Positions 7,904 to 15,848 of a stretch of DNA of 64,000 bases are shown here, piece by piece (the stretch's first letter is position 1; every line of letters begins with the position of its first letter). The notes below the pieces were generated by a model, which saw only the letters and a list, made by a program, of their open reading frames with translations, was not told the DNA's origin and did no database searches. Source of the DNA: Bog-473 sp963730395 (GTDB lineage: Bacteria; Actinomycetota; Acidimicrobiia; Acidimicrobiales; RAAP-2). Both the position numbers and the translations under genes were made by a program. The stretch covers positions 1 to 64,000 of the forward strand of contig CAVSSK010000016.1 in the NCBI GenBank assembly GCA_963730395.1, read 5' to 3'.

Positions 7904-8303
7904 ATCGGGACATCCTTCCAGCCGACCGAAGGTCAGCTTGTCAGGTGTCCACTAATTCTGGGGAACCTCAGGTGCGCCCCCGCGTTGCCACCGCCGTCGG
8001 AGACGGCGGCGCTCGTAGTCAACGCGTCGTTCATCGACATTGATTGAGAGTGTTGTGACTACTCCGTAAAAAGCATCCAGCTGCACTGTTGCCAAGCATC
8101 TGTCATTTGCGAAGAGTTCGTATTGGTTCTTCCCTTGCCGCTTCCAGACGACTCGAGTGCCGGGCAGGCTGGCGAATCGTGCCCATTCCTGATACGCCTC
8201 CCGAAAGGCTTCTACATTTCTTTCGATCGCCTTCTTGAAGACCATTCTCCGACCTTAGACCTCACCACTCAGGCAGATTAGTGGTTCTCGGGAATGGGTG
8301 GGG

Positions 8304-8319
8304 TGCCCCAGTACGCCGG
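8304..8319 (+). repeat. array repeat (left arm), consensus copy
   Basis: TGCCCCAGTACGCCGG, an exact consensus copy, 85 bp before the predicted start codon of the first tandem recombinase. Confidence 0.75.
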
Positions 8320-8333
8320 TTATACAGGTGATC

Positions 8334-8392
8334 CACCTCCTGGGATAGGCATCCGAGGGATCCTCCTCGGGTGCAAACCCGATCAGGAGGTG
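8334..8392 (+). promoter_or_regulatory. candidate RNA structure hiding a ribosome binding site
   Basis: CACCTCCTG at 8334-8342 is perfectly complementary to CAGGAGGTG at 8384-8392, which contains the AGGAGG ribosome binding site of the recombinase gene starting GTG at 8397. Between them two inner hairpins compete. CCGAGG (8353-8358) pairs with CCTCGG (8365-8370), while TCGGGT (8367-8372) pairs with ACCCGA (8377-8382) around a GCAA loop. The two share bases 8367-8370, so they exclude each other. This layout could switch translation on and off. It could instead be a recombinase-binding palindrome in DNA. Both readings are inference. Confidence 0.45.
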
Positions 8393-8396
8393 TGCG

Positions 8397-9445
8397 GTGC
8401 AGTGGAGTCCGTCATTCGAGAGTCACGTCCGTCCCGACGGTGAACACGTCTACAGGATCGGCCACCAGCTGGTCGACGAGTTCTTGGAGTTCGTGGTGGG
8501 GCGGGCCCGTCCGAACACGGTTCGGGCCTATGCCCACGACCTGAACGTCTTCTTCAGCGTGGTGAAGCAAGGACCCGCTCGAGGTCAGGCCCAAGGACGT
8601 CATGGCGTTCGTCACCGCGCAGCGGCGCCCGAAGCCCGGGGCCGAGAACGTGGTGCGCATCGCCGACGGTTCCGCTGGACTCTCGGCGGCGACGATCAAG
8701 CGCCGGCTGGCGGCGGTCTCGAGCCTCTATGGCTACCTGATCACCCGCGACGACGTCGCGGTGACGGCCAATCCCGTGCCCCGGGGCATCGCCACTCGTC
8801 AGAGCCGCTCACGAGGCGGTCGTGGGTTGCCACTGGTGCGCGGCGTGCGCCGGCTGCCGCGGATCCTCGAGCCCGACGAGATCGACGCGCTGATGGGAGC
8901 GCTGCGCACCGAGCGGGACCGGGCCATGACCCAGGCCATGGTGCTGGGCGGCCTGCGACGCTGCGAGGTGCTCGGTCTTCGCCTGGGCGATCTGCGTCTC
9001 GGCGAGTGGCGGGTGTTGATCAGAGAAGGCAAAGGTGGCCACGAGCGTCTTGTGCCGCTCTCTCCCACCTTCTTCGCCACGCGTGGCGCGCTACATGGAG
9101 CACGAGCGACCGCCAGAGACGACGAGCGACTCGCTCTTCGTCGCGCTCAAAGGGGCACGTCGCGGCCAGCCACTCTCGATGCCCGGACTCGAGCAGATCA
9201 TCCGCGACTGCACGGGGGCGGGCGGGACTGTCAGCCACGGCACCTGCCACGAACTGCGCCACACCTGCTTCACCCGCCTGCGCGAGGCGGGCATGGCCAT
9301 CGAAGCCATCCAGGCCCAGGCCGGACACCGCTCCATCACCTCGACCCGGGTCTATCTCCACCTCAGCGTCGACTGGCTGGACGACGAGTACCGCCGGGCG
9401 ATCGAAGCCATCGAGGCCCAGGCGCTTGTCGGGGTGGCCCAATGA
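8397..9445 (+). pseudogene. tyrosine recombinase 1 of a tandem pair, frameshifted
   Basis: The GTG at 8397, six bases after AGGAGG, starts MQWSPSFESHVRPDGEHVY. The core-binding domain (VDEFLEFVVGRARPNTVRAY) continues in a second frame after about 8570 (ATIKRRLAAVSSLYGYLI). The catalytic domain follows with GLRRCEVLGLRLGDL (first Arg), then, after another shift near 9080, HELRHTCFTRLREAG (His-x-x-Arg) and AGHRSITSTRVYLHL (His and the nucleophile Tyr). The rebuilt protein is about 350 residues, normal for XerC/XerD-like integrases. Its stop overlaps the start of the second recombinase (ATGA), so the two were an operon. The pairing is like Tn554 TnpA/TnpB; the substrate sites are unknown. Confidence 0.75.
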
Positions 9446-10728
9446 ACGCACTCGCACACGCAACGGGCCTGAGCCCCGGCGCCAGGGCGGCGGGGCGCCC
9501 GAGGTCACGTGGGCCCAGATCGCAGCCCGGGCCCCGGTCATGGTGGCCACCATGGCCTCCTACCTGGACCAACTCGAAGTCTCGTCCCGTCCGGGCACCG
9601 TGGCGGCGGCGGAGTTGACGCTCCGGCAGTTCGCCCACCGGGTGACCGAGGCCGATCCGGGCTGCGCTCGGTGGCGCGCATCGCACGGCCCCACATCGAG
9701 GACTTCAAGACCTGGCTGCCTCAAGCGTCCGGGGAAAGAGCGGCAAGCCCTTGGCCACCATGACGATCCGGCACCGGCTCAGCACGGTGCGCACCTTCTT
9801 CGAGCGGATCATGGAGTGGGACTACGACGACGCCCCGGCCCGCCTGTTCATCTACATGAGCGATTTCCCGGCCCTCGACGAGCCCCTGCCCAAGTTCTTG
9901 GACGACCCGACGGCCTAGCAAGTTCATGGCGGCGCTGGCCGAGGATCCCAACCTGCGCCGCCGGCTCATGGTCGAACTGTTGGCCCGCACCGGGATGCGC
10001 GTCGGTGAGCTTGCCGGGCTGCAAGACGACGCCATGGTGCGCAAGGGGAACGGCCACCGCCTCCATATCCCCATCGGCAAGCTGCACAACGACCGCTACG
10101 TGCCCCTGCTGCCGATGCTGGTCGACCTGATTGGCGAGTACAAGGCCATGCGCGGGCGCTCACGCTCGGGCCACCTCCTCGAACGCGACGACGGTCGAGC
10201 CCTTCGACCGACGCACGGTGCATCGCTATGTGGCCAGCGTCGCCAAGCGAGCCGGGGTCGGTCACGTCCATCCCCACCAGCTGCGCCACACGCTGGCCAC
10301 CCAGTCCATCAACCGGGGCATGAGCCTCGAGGCGATCGCCGCCTTGCTCGGGCATCGATCGATGGACATGACGCTGGTCTATGCGCGCATCTCCGATGAC
10401 ACCGTCGCCGACGCGTACTTCAAGGTGACCAGAAGCCGTCGAAGCCCAGTACTACGGACTCTCGGGCGCCACCCCGCCTCGAGCGACAGGTTCGAGCTGC
10501 GCACCGGTGAGCGACCATCGCCGCTTGCTCGCCAACGGTCACTGCACGAGGCCGGCTCTCCTCGACTGCGCGTTCGAGAGCGTCTGCGAGCGCTGCGGCT
10601 TCTTCGAGACGGGACCGCAGTTCGTCACCATCTTGAAGCGCCAGCGCAAGCATGCCGACGAGCGCGGTCAGAGCGACCGCAGCCAGCTCTTCGACGGCCT
10701 CATCGAAGGAGTCGCCGAGGCCCAGTGA
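9442..10728 (+). pseudogene. tyrosine recombinase 2 of a tandem pair, with Cys cluster, frameshifted
   Basis: Starting at the ATG at 9442, the protein can be followed through at least five frame changes: VMVATMASYLDQLEVSS (core-binding), TIRHRLSTVRTFFERIMEWD, KFMAALAEDPNLRRRLMVE, TGMRVGELAGLQDDAM (first catalytic Arg), HQLRHTLATQSINRG (His-x-x-Arg), and LGHRSMDMTLVYARI (His, Tyr). A C-terminal extension follows, reading NGHCTRPALLDCAFESVCER with a further Cys two residues on. It ends at the TGA at 10726. The Cys pattern C-x7-C-x5-C-x2-C suggests a zinc-binding tail and matches the second recombinase of paired systems. The high density of shifts (five in 1.3 kb) exceeds the core rate, so this copy looks truly decayed. 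Confidence 0.7.
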
Positions 10729-11145
10729 GTGTGCTTCCATAGGAGTCAGCCCAGGACCCACGGATGACATGTATAACGCCGGGTCGGGGGGCCTATGCCT
10801 TGCAAACGCCAAGGGCACGTCGTACTTCTTGCACCAACCTTCCAAACCCAAAATGTCCAGGTCGGCCTGCACCCGTTCTGCTCGGGCCTCCGCCTCCTCG
10901 TTCGACTCGAACTTCTCAAGTCGCTTCTCCTGCCCGAGACGGTTGATGACAACCACCGAGGGCCAATGGCTGACTCCGTCCTCGGCAGAAGCCGTCGTAC
11001 CGCCCATTGACGTATTCAACAGCCCTAGAACAAAGAACTTGATCCAGGACGACTTGGCGTAGGTCGCTTTGATCTGGATCGGGTTTTCATCGGCCACCGC
11101 CTCCAATCGTCGCAGATGGCGCAGATATTGAGGAGTATTTTCTGA
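10729..11145 (-). pseudogene. hypothetical protein, both ends unclear
   Basis: A minus-strand frame reads ENTPQYLRHLRRLEAVADE, IQIKATYAKSSWIKFFVLGL, GVSHWPSVVVINRLGQEKRL and ends near SSVGPGLTPMEAH, where it runs without a stop into the antisense of the recombinase. Upstream the frame enters the array repeat at 11157 without a convincing start codon. The middle has balanced composition and looks like a real protein of about 135 residues, with AEARAERVQADLDILGLEGW as a helical stretch. It appears cut at its 3' end by the recombinase unit and possibly at its 5' end by the repeat. Family not recognised. Confidence 0.45.
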
Positions 11146-11156
11146 TTCGTCCCGGT

Positions 11157-11208
11157 ATCCCCGAACGCCGGAGTGTCGGGTGCCACCCTGCGGCACGAGT
11201 GGGGCAGT
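11157..11208 (+). repeat. array repeat, both arms present
   Basis: The left arm ATCCCCGAACGCCGG (11157-11171) and right arm GGCACGAGTGGGGCAGT (11192-11208) enclose AGTGTCGGGTGCCACCCTGC. GTGCC (11180-11184) and GGCAC (11192-11196) can pair. This is one of the three most complete copies. Confidence 0.75.
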
Positions 11209-11574
11209 CAGATAGCTGCGTCACCGTGCGTCCTTGGTGGGGATGATGGCTCGATCTACGCTCTCCGAATCCCGTACTCCCACGACGAACTACTCGGATT
11301 CTTCGACCAGGTAAGTGCGGTCCTTCCAGACAAGGGCACCGTTCCTCCGCTCATCGACATTGACGGAACGCCGTACGTGCTGGTCACGATCAGCATCGAC
11401 CAGCACCGGCACCAGATCAAGATCGGCACCGGCGGTCCTTTCAAAGGCTCACAGGGTGATCAACGGAACCAGGTGCCGACAATCCCCGTGACCGTCCCAC
11501 GGGACGCCTTCTACGTTGAAGATTCTCCCGGTGCCTCGTGGGGCTCGTGGGGCTCGTGGCAGCGTCCCTCCTAG
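11173..11574 (+). CDS. hypothetical protein (about 133 aa), start uncertain
   Basis: The open frame ends at the TAG at 11572 and reads SIYALRIPYSHDELLGFFDQ, KGTVPPLIDIDGTPYVLVTI, GQQ-free beta-rich sequence, and a C-terminus rich in Ser, Gly and Trp (GASWGSWGSWQRPS). The only in-frame start candidate is the GTG at 11173, which lies inside the array repeat. Either the gene uses a start provided by the repeat or its true 5' end was lost. The next repeat begins 15 bp after the stop, so the gene fills its unit. There is no signal peptide. Not recognised. Confidence 0.45.
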   Translation: MSGATLRHEWGSQIAASPCVLGGDDGSIYALRIPYSHDELLGFFDQVSAVLPDKGTVPPLIDIDGTPYVLVTISIDQHRHQIKIGTGGPFKGSQGDQRNQVPTIPVTVPRDAFYVEDSPGASWGSWGSWQRPS

Positions 11575-11588
11575 TGATCCGGTCGCAC

Positions 11589-11641
11589 TAGCCCAGTACG
11601 CCGGATCGAGGAGTGCCCGTTACCTCGTCAAGTACGGCACT
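11589..11641 (+). repeat. array repeat with variable hairpin
   Basis: TAGCCCAGTACGCCGG at 11589-11604 is followed by AGTGCC (11612-11617) and GGCACT (11636-11641), which can pair around an 18-base loop. The right-hand TGGGGCAG is missing. The opposing gene's stop codon lies inside the loop. Confidence 0.65.
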
Positions 11642-12065
11642 TCACGCTGGCATCACTTGGAATGCCGTTGAAGGTACGACGCCCCTTCACATCGACCTGA
11701 ACACCCCAGCGCATTCTTGACGGAGGTGCAGGCCAAGGTCCGCTGAAACTGGCTTGCGTGTGTCCAACCAACTTTCCTGAATGACGTACCACTATGGTGC
11801 AAGAAAAGTGATCCGGTGCTGCCGAGAGGAAGGCAAACGTCACTTCCTCGACGGGTATTCCTGCTGATGCCAACTGAGGATTGTACGGGGCGAGTCCGGG
11901 TCTCAATGAGATGACCCTTGCGTGCAGAGTTTCATGGGCTGCACTGACTCCCGCCCCGTGAGCTTCGCCCCCCGCTACGAATGTCGTCAGAGTCATCAGT
12001 GCAGCGCAGAAGCCAAGTGTCAATCGTAAAGGGCACCTGGTGACTCTTCGGCCTGCCTGGGCCAT
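11628..12065 (-). CDS. secreted hypothetical protein
   Basis: I chose the ATG at 12065 because it places a signal peptide at the N-terminus: MAQAGRRVTRCPLRLTLG, then a hydrophobic stretch CAALMTLTTFVAGGEAHG ending near an Ala-x-Gly cleavage region. The frame also extends upstream to 12212. The mature part of about 110 residues has LHARVISLRPGLAPYNPQL, DHFSCTIVVRHSGKLVGHTQ and a C-terminus RTFNGIPSDASVKCRT; two Cys could form a disulphide. The stop codon lies inside the array repeat at 11589-11641, as stop codons of array genes often do here. Family not recognised. Confidence 0.55.
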   Translation of the reverse strand: MAQAGRRVTRCPLRLTLGFCAALMTLTTFVAGGEAHGAGVSAAHETLHARVISLRPGLAPYNPQLASAGIPVEEVTFAFLSAAPDHFSCTIVVRHSGKLVGHTQASFSGPWPAPPSRMRWGVQVDVKGRRTFNGIPSDASVKCRT

Positions 12066-12213
12066 CTCGACTCTCCGTCCTGACTGCGCCCTGATTGCCC
12101 AACCATCGTATGACGGCGAGCATGCCTCGGGGGCACGGCTCCTTGGCCTGACTGGTCGAAACCGGAGGCGAGGTTTGGCCTTGGAACGCATAATGCCCCG
12201 ATCGACAGTCACC

Positions 12214-12240
12214 TAGCCCAGTTCGCCGGCAGTGGGGCGG
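12214..12240 (+). repeat. array repeat, compact copy
   Basis: TAGCCCAGTTCGCCGG is followed directly by CAGTGGGGCGG, so left and right arms are present without the central segment. It lies between the secreted protein gene and the SGNH hydrolase gene. Confidence 0.65.
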
Positions 12241-12399
12241 TTGTAGCGGGGCCAGCGGTGCCGCCGGCCATCAGAATCCCTCCGGCATCAAGTAGGGCGA
12301 CGCGAGCCGGTCACGGACGTCGCTGCGTCGGTGTTGAGATCAGCTTCCCATCCGCTCGCGGCCGGTCATGCCGAACTCCCTTCGGTGGGCATCCAAGGA

Positions 12400-14043
12400 T
12401 CAAGAAGACGCTGAGGCGGCGCCGACGATAGGGGCTGCGAGGCTCTTGCCGCCCATCGACCCGAAATACGCGGCGTCGCCGTAGTTGAAGATGCCCCCGT
12501 CGGAGGCCACCAGCCAATAGCCGCCACCGTCCGGTGTCGCCGCCATGTCCACGACCGGCTTGTTTAGGGGTATCGAGCCGGCCGACCCGAAGAACCCGGC
12601 TGAGCCGTAGGTGAAGATCCCGCCGTCGGCCGCCACCAGCCAGTAGCCCGAACCGCCGGGTGCGGTCGCCATGCCCACCACCGAGGAGTTGAGACGCAGC
12701 GAGCCGGCCGACCCGTAGAACGCGGCGTCGCCGAAGCTGAAGATCCCGCCGTCGGAGGCCACCTCCCAGTAGCCGTTGCCGTCGGGTGTGGCGGCCATGC
12801 CCACGATGGGCTTGTTCAGCGCCTTGCCGCCCATGGACCCGTAGAACGCGGCGTCGCCGAAGGCGAAGATCCCGCCGTCGGAGGCCACCTCCCAGTAGCC
12901 GCTGCCGTCGGGTGTGGCGGCCATGCCCACGATGGGCTTGTTCAGCGCCTTGCCGCCCATGGACCCGTAGAACGCGGCGTCGCCGAAGCTGAAGATCCCG
13001 CCGTCGGAGGCAACCTGCCAGTACCCCTGGCGGTCAGAGGTGGCCGCCATGCCCACGATGGGCTTGTTCAGCGCCATGCCGCCCATGGACCCGAAGAACG
13101 CGGCGTCGCCGAAGCTGAAGATCCCGCCGTCGGAGGCAACCTCCCAGTAGCCGCTGCTCGAGGGCCACCATGAAGCGTGCCATGTCAGCGCGGCGAGGAC
13201 CCCCTGTCCCATCTGACTGGGGTGGAAGTAGTCGAGCGTCGACACGTCCGCCGGGCTGAACTGGTAATCGAAAGTGGCATAGCCATCCCACCGACAGTTC
13301 GCGTAGAGTCCGCACACCTGACTCAGTGCCGCGTTGTCGGCCTGTTCTTGAGTCACCACCTGCTGGCGTTGTGCATCGGTGTTGGCGGTCGAGAGCATTG
13401 ACTGACAGATGTTCGCCACAGACCACACGGTCTGGGCTACGGGATTCCCGTGCAACACCGACCAGAGTCCGTAGATGTTCGGTATCGACGATACGAAAAT
13501 GTGCGCGCCCGGGGGAAGACCCGACTCCAATGTCGACATCGTGGATTGGAAGGCTGCCGTGAACTGCGCCGTGGTGGTCATTGACGAGATCGATCCAGTG
13601 CAGACATCGTTAGCGCCGATGAGGATGGTCACGTACTGGGCCTGCTGCGCCACCGCGGCCTGTGCCTGGCTCAAGGTATCTGCGACCTTCGCACCCGAGA
13701 CCGAATCGTTGTACGCGTGACCCGAGATCGCCGGATTCATTGCCATGATCCGTTCGTAGTGGCTGTACACCCCGTTGGCCGGGAATCCATCGCCGGTGCT
13801 CCAGGAGTCCTGCGGATGTGCCCCGAAGGAGCAGCAGTCATCGAAGGCCTGGCTGATTGAGTCCCCGATTGCCGCGATGCTGCTCGGAAGCGGGGGGGTC
13901 GCCACTGAGGCTTTGGCGACGCTCGCATGGCCCAGCGTCACCAAGGCGATTGCTATGAAGACAGACCCTCCGATCGTGATCCGCAACCAAGTCACCCCGT
14001 GCTCGGAGCCACCTCGATCCTCCGAGCGTCTTCTCGCTCTCAC
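12400..14043 (-). CDS. secreted SGNH/GDSL hydrolase with six 42-residue repeats
   Basis: The 547-residue protein has an N-terminal signal segment (WLRITIGGSVFIAIALVTLG) and an SGNH hydrolase domain with IAAIGDSISQAF (nucleophile Ser), TILIGANDVC (Gly-Asn block) and DYFHPSQMGQG (Asp-His pair). It ends in six near-identical 42-residue repeats of the type GYWEVASDGGIFSFGDAAFY, each closing with NKPIVGMAATPDG. SGNH enzymes are lipases or esterases, often acting on cell-envelope esters. Six equal beta-rich repeats suggest a propeller-like binding module, which is inference. The GTG at 14043 or one at 13995, just before the signal segment, may be the start. A protein at 48978 has the same repeats without the hydrolase. 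Confidence 0.85.
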   Translation of the reverse strand: MRARRRSEDRGGSEHGVTWLRITIGGSVFIAIALVTLGHASVAKASVATPPLPSSIAAIGDSISQAFDDCCSFGAHPQDSWSTGDGFPANGVYSHYERIMAMNPAISGHAYNDSVSGAKVADTLSQAQAAVAQQAQYVTILIGANDVCTGSISSMTTTAQFTAAFQSTMSTLESGLPPGAHIFVSSIPNIYGLWSVLHGNPVAQTVWSVANICQSMLSTANTDAQRQQVVTQEQADNAALSQVCGLYANCRWDGYATFDYQFSPADVSTLDYFHPSQMGQGVLAALTWHASWWPSSSGYWEVASDGGIFSFGDAAFFGSMGGMALNKPIVGMAATSDRQGYWQVASDGGIFSFGDAAFYGSMGGKALNKPIVGMAATPDGSGYWEVASDGGIFAFGDAAFYGSMGGKALNKPIVGMAATPDGNGYWEVASDGGIFSFGDAAFYGSAGSLRLNSSVVGMATAPGGSGYWLVAADGGIFTYGSAGFFGSAGSIPLNKPVVDMAATPDGGGYWLVASDGGIFNYGDAAYFGSMGGKSLAAPIVGAASASS

Positions 14044-14480
14044 AGTCGTGACCCCTGTCTCACACCGCTAAGGGATGAGTCGCCGCTCCGATGACCCCAA
14101 TGTTAGAGCAGTGATTCACTCCGCGGAAGAGACCAAGGCCCTCAATACGAGCCATCATGATGGGAGCCTGGCGGGAACCTAAGGATGTCGCGGGCGGAGC
14201 ATGAACTCACGAAGGTGAGGCCACTGCCGGACATCGACGCCGCGTTCAGCACTTAGCTGCCCAGTGTCTTCGGATGGTTCAGTCGAGGCAGCTCCAGGCG
14301 ATCCACTGCCGCAAGTCGCCGGCGCGGACCGAGCGTTGTTTCCCGCCAAGTGGCGACCGCTGGTTGCGGGTGTGGGCCTGCCCCCGACCACCTCGAGGGC
14401 CTCACGGGGCTGCGGCAGTCCGGGTTCCCTCGAAACTAACGATTCGCAGATCCGGAAGGCGCCGCTGCATCGAGCGACCC
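14044..14480. other. gap, no gene recognised
   Basis: This holds the upstream region of the minus-strand hydrolase gene and the sequence up to the array repeat at 14481. Long frames on both strands are shadows with no conserved character. I see no RNA gene. Confidence 0.4.
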
Positions 14481-14542
14481 TGCCCAGTTCGCCGGGACGA
14501 GGTGCCACCCCGCATGAGCGCCCATGCCAGGGCAGACTGTGG
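14481..14542 (+). repeat. array repeat, both arms present
   Basis: The left arm TGCCCAGTTCGCCGG is followed by GACGAGGTGCCACCCCGC, shared closely with the 19541 copy (GACGGGGTGCCACCCTGC). A variable loop follows, then GCCAGGGCAGACTGTGG as a degenerate right arm. The downstream gene starts 3 bp later. Confidence 0.7.
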
Positions 14543-14544
14543 CG

Positions 14545-14985
14545 ATGGCGAAGACCTACCAACTCGGGCCTACCCGTCGAGCGGTCAATGTTCTCATCAC
14601 GCCGCTGGTTCGCCTCGGCATCGGCGGTAAGTCCACGTATCTCCTGACCACCACGGGACGTAGAACTGGGCAGCAGAGGACTACACCGGTGATCCTGGTC
14701 GAAAACGATGGACAACGATGGCTTGTGTCGCCCTACGGAATGGTGGCTTGGGTTCACAACGTGCGTGCCCAGCCTCAGATCGCACTTCGCCATGGTGGGC
14801 GGTCGGAGACGCTCCATGCCGAGGAGGTCGACCCTGCTACTGCCGGTCCCGTCCTCCAGCGGTACCTTCGCAGCGTGCGGGTAACCGCCCCATTCTTCGA
14901 CGCCAAGGGTGACGACCCGGTGGAGAAGTTCATCGAGGAGGCACCCCGCCATCCGGTATTCAAGCTCACCGCCGTCTCTGCCTGA
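14545..14985 (+). CDS. deazaflavin-dependent nitroreductase family protein (DUF385-like)
   Basis: A 146-residue protein from the ATG at 14545 (MAKTYQLGPTRRAVNVLITP). It matches the Ddn/DUF385 family: an N-terminal helix, then STYLLTTTGRRTGQQRTTPV, where TTGRRTGQ-x-R-x-TP is the family signature, then VENDGQRWLVSPYGMVAWVH and NVRAQPQIALRHGG. The family binds F420H2 and reduces nitro compounds, quinones or related substrates; most actinobacteria carry several. The gene lies between two array repeats with 2-3 bp to spare at each end, the clearest single-gene unit in the island. The presence of an F420-type LLM enzyme at 29340 supports use of that cofactor. Confidence 0.85.
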   Translation: MAKTYQLGPTRRAVNVLITPLVRLGIGGKSTYLLTTTGRRTGQQRTTPVILVENDGQRWLVSPYGMVAWVHNVRAQPQIALRHGGRSETLHAEEVDPATAGPVLQRYLRSVRVTAPFFDAKGDDPVEKFIEEAPRHPVFKLTAVSA

Positions 14986-14986
14986 C

Positions 14987-15002
14987 TGCCCCAGTCCGCC
15001 GG
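14987..15002 (+). repeat. array repeat (left arm)
   Basis: TGCCCCAGTCCGCCGG begins one base after the stop codon of the DUF385-like gene. Only one position differs from consensus. Confidence 0.75.
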
Positions 15003-15006
15003 ATCG

Positions 15007-15030
15007 GAGGGCGCTTTGGCAGCCGCCCTC
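15007..15030. terminator. hairpin between convergent genes
   Basis: GAGGGCG (15007-15013) pairs perfectly with CGCCCTC (15024-15030) around a 10-base loop. It lies between the convergent DUF385-like and TMEM175-like genes. No T-run follows, so it may be a terminator or the variable stem of the array repeat. Confidence 0.4.
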
Positions 15031-15035
15031 GTCCC

Positions 15036-15650
15036 TTAGGAGTCGGCCCCCTCTCCACCCTCGATGACCCTGGTAATTCGCCTGTCGGGCACAAGCCAGA
15101 CGACAGCTACCCCGACGTATATCGCAATGGCTACCCATGGTTCGAAGAGCGCCACAACGATCCCCGCCACATATGCGATAGCCGAAAGCCGGCCCTTGCG
15201 GTCACTGCCAATCGCGACGGCCAATTGTGAACCCGCCGGATGCAGTGCTAACAGCGCCCGGGTGAGCAGGAAGTAGGCGATAGCCGAAAGAAGCAGGACG
15301 AAGCCGTACACGACCACCGGGGCGGTGTTACTCGGATGCTCACCCAACCACGCCGTGGCCGCGGGCGTCAATGAGAGTGAGAACAGCAGTCCCATGTTCG
15401 CCCAGAGGACCCGACCATCGATGCGCTCAACGACGTGCATCAGATGGTGGTGGTTATTCCAGTAAATGGCCAAGAAGGTGAAGCTCAAGGCGTAGACGAG
15501 AAGCTTTGGCACCAGTGGCTTCAGGTCCCCGAAACCGTGACCAGCAGGTGGCCGGAGATCGAGCACCATGATCGTCATGACTATGGCGATTACGGCATCG
15601 GTGAATGCCTCGAGCCGCCCTTTTGTCACAGCGAGAGCATCGCATATCAA
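15036..15650 (-). CDS. TMEM175-family potassium channel-like membrane protein
   Basis: The protein begins with the family signature GRLEAFTDAVIAIVMTIM, where R-x3-FTDAV-x-AI lines the pore in bacterial TMEM175. It continues with six hydrophobic segments, including YALSFTFLAIYWNNHHHLM (YWxNHH is also conserved), LFSLSLTPAATAWL and VVVYGFVLLLSAIAYFLL. About 200 residues with six membrane helices is normal; four subunits form a K+-selective leak channel. The start may be the TTG at 15650 or the GTG at 15629, which places VTKGRLEAF at the N-terminus as in relatives. It lies alone between array repeats and converges on the DUF385-like gene. Confidence 0.85.
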   Translation of the reverse strand: MICDALAVTKGRLEAFTDAVIAIVMTIMVLDLRPPAGHGFGDLKPLVPKLLVYALSFTFLAIYWNNHHHLMHVVERIDGRVLWANMGLLFSLSLTPAATAWLGEHPSNTAPVVVYGFVLLLSAIAYFLLTRALLALHPAGSQLAVAIGSDRKGRLSAIAYVAGIVVALFEPWVAIAIYVGVAVVWLVPDRRITRVIEGGEGADS

Positions 15651-15697
15651 GTCGCGTTTGACCGAGAATCGCTACGACCAAGACGACTAGAGCCCGG

Positions 15698-15713
15698 TGC
15701 CCCAGAACGTCGG
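15698..15713 (+). repeat. array repeat (left arm)
   Basis: TGCCCCAGAACGTCGG, two differences from consensus, in the gap between divergent single genes. Confidence 0.65.
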
Positions 15714-15848
15714 GATGTTGGCAGTTCTTTCCGAATCAGATATGACTTTTCGCCCGGTACACCGTGGGTTCCAACGGGCGTAACGTCCCGAGTATCCGCA
15801 CCCGCGGAAATCAGAAGCGAGGTAGAAGATCAGAACCGAGGTATAGAG

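Larger units (their letters stand above)
6685..7970 (-). mobile_element. IS3-family insertion sequence
   Basis: The element is 1286 bp, with ends TGAGGTTGCCCAGAAATTG and, as reverse complement, TGAGGTTCCCCAGAATTAG, both followed by TGGACA. It is flanked by a 4-bp direct repeat GGTG at 6681-6684 and 7971-7974. It holds overlapping orfA and orfB on the minus strand, both intact, so it may still be active. It splits a family A gene. Confidence 0.9.
6320..8245 (-). pseudogene. island hypothetical protein family A, split by IS3
   Basis: The gene starts at the ATG at 8245 (MVFKKAIERNVEAFREAY), runs to 7975, is interrupted by the IS3 element, and resumes at 6684 to end at 6320 (LRSYFEESGSGAS). Removing the IS and one GGTG copy joins QRGGAPE to LVEVTASRPAL in frame, giving about 210 residues, the same as the intact member at 3551-4168. 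The degraded member at 1615-2250 has the same sequence across the insertion point without an IS. Function is unknown; it is a soluble protein rich in charged residues. Its upstream region is shared with the 1615-2250 copy up to the array repeat at 8304, so the whole cassette was duplicated. Confidence 0.75.

Noticed and set aside
10420..10728. Minus-strand frame over the recombinase 3' end as part of the 10729-11145 gene
   Set aside because: That part is exactly antisense to the conserved catalytic and cysteine regions of the recombinase, so it is a shadow; only the part right of 10728 has independent character.
12786..13160. Tandem DNA repeats in the hydrolase gene as a CRISPR array
   Set aside because: The 126-bp periodicity is that of the 42-residue protein repeat in frame, with no unique spacers. 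I saw no CRISPR array anywhere in the window.
14179..15138. Long minus-strand frame of 319 codons
   Set aside because: It is antisense to the DUF385-like gene and spans two array repeats; its composition is that of a high-GC shadow frame.
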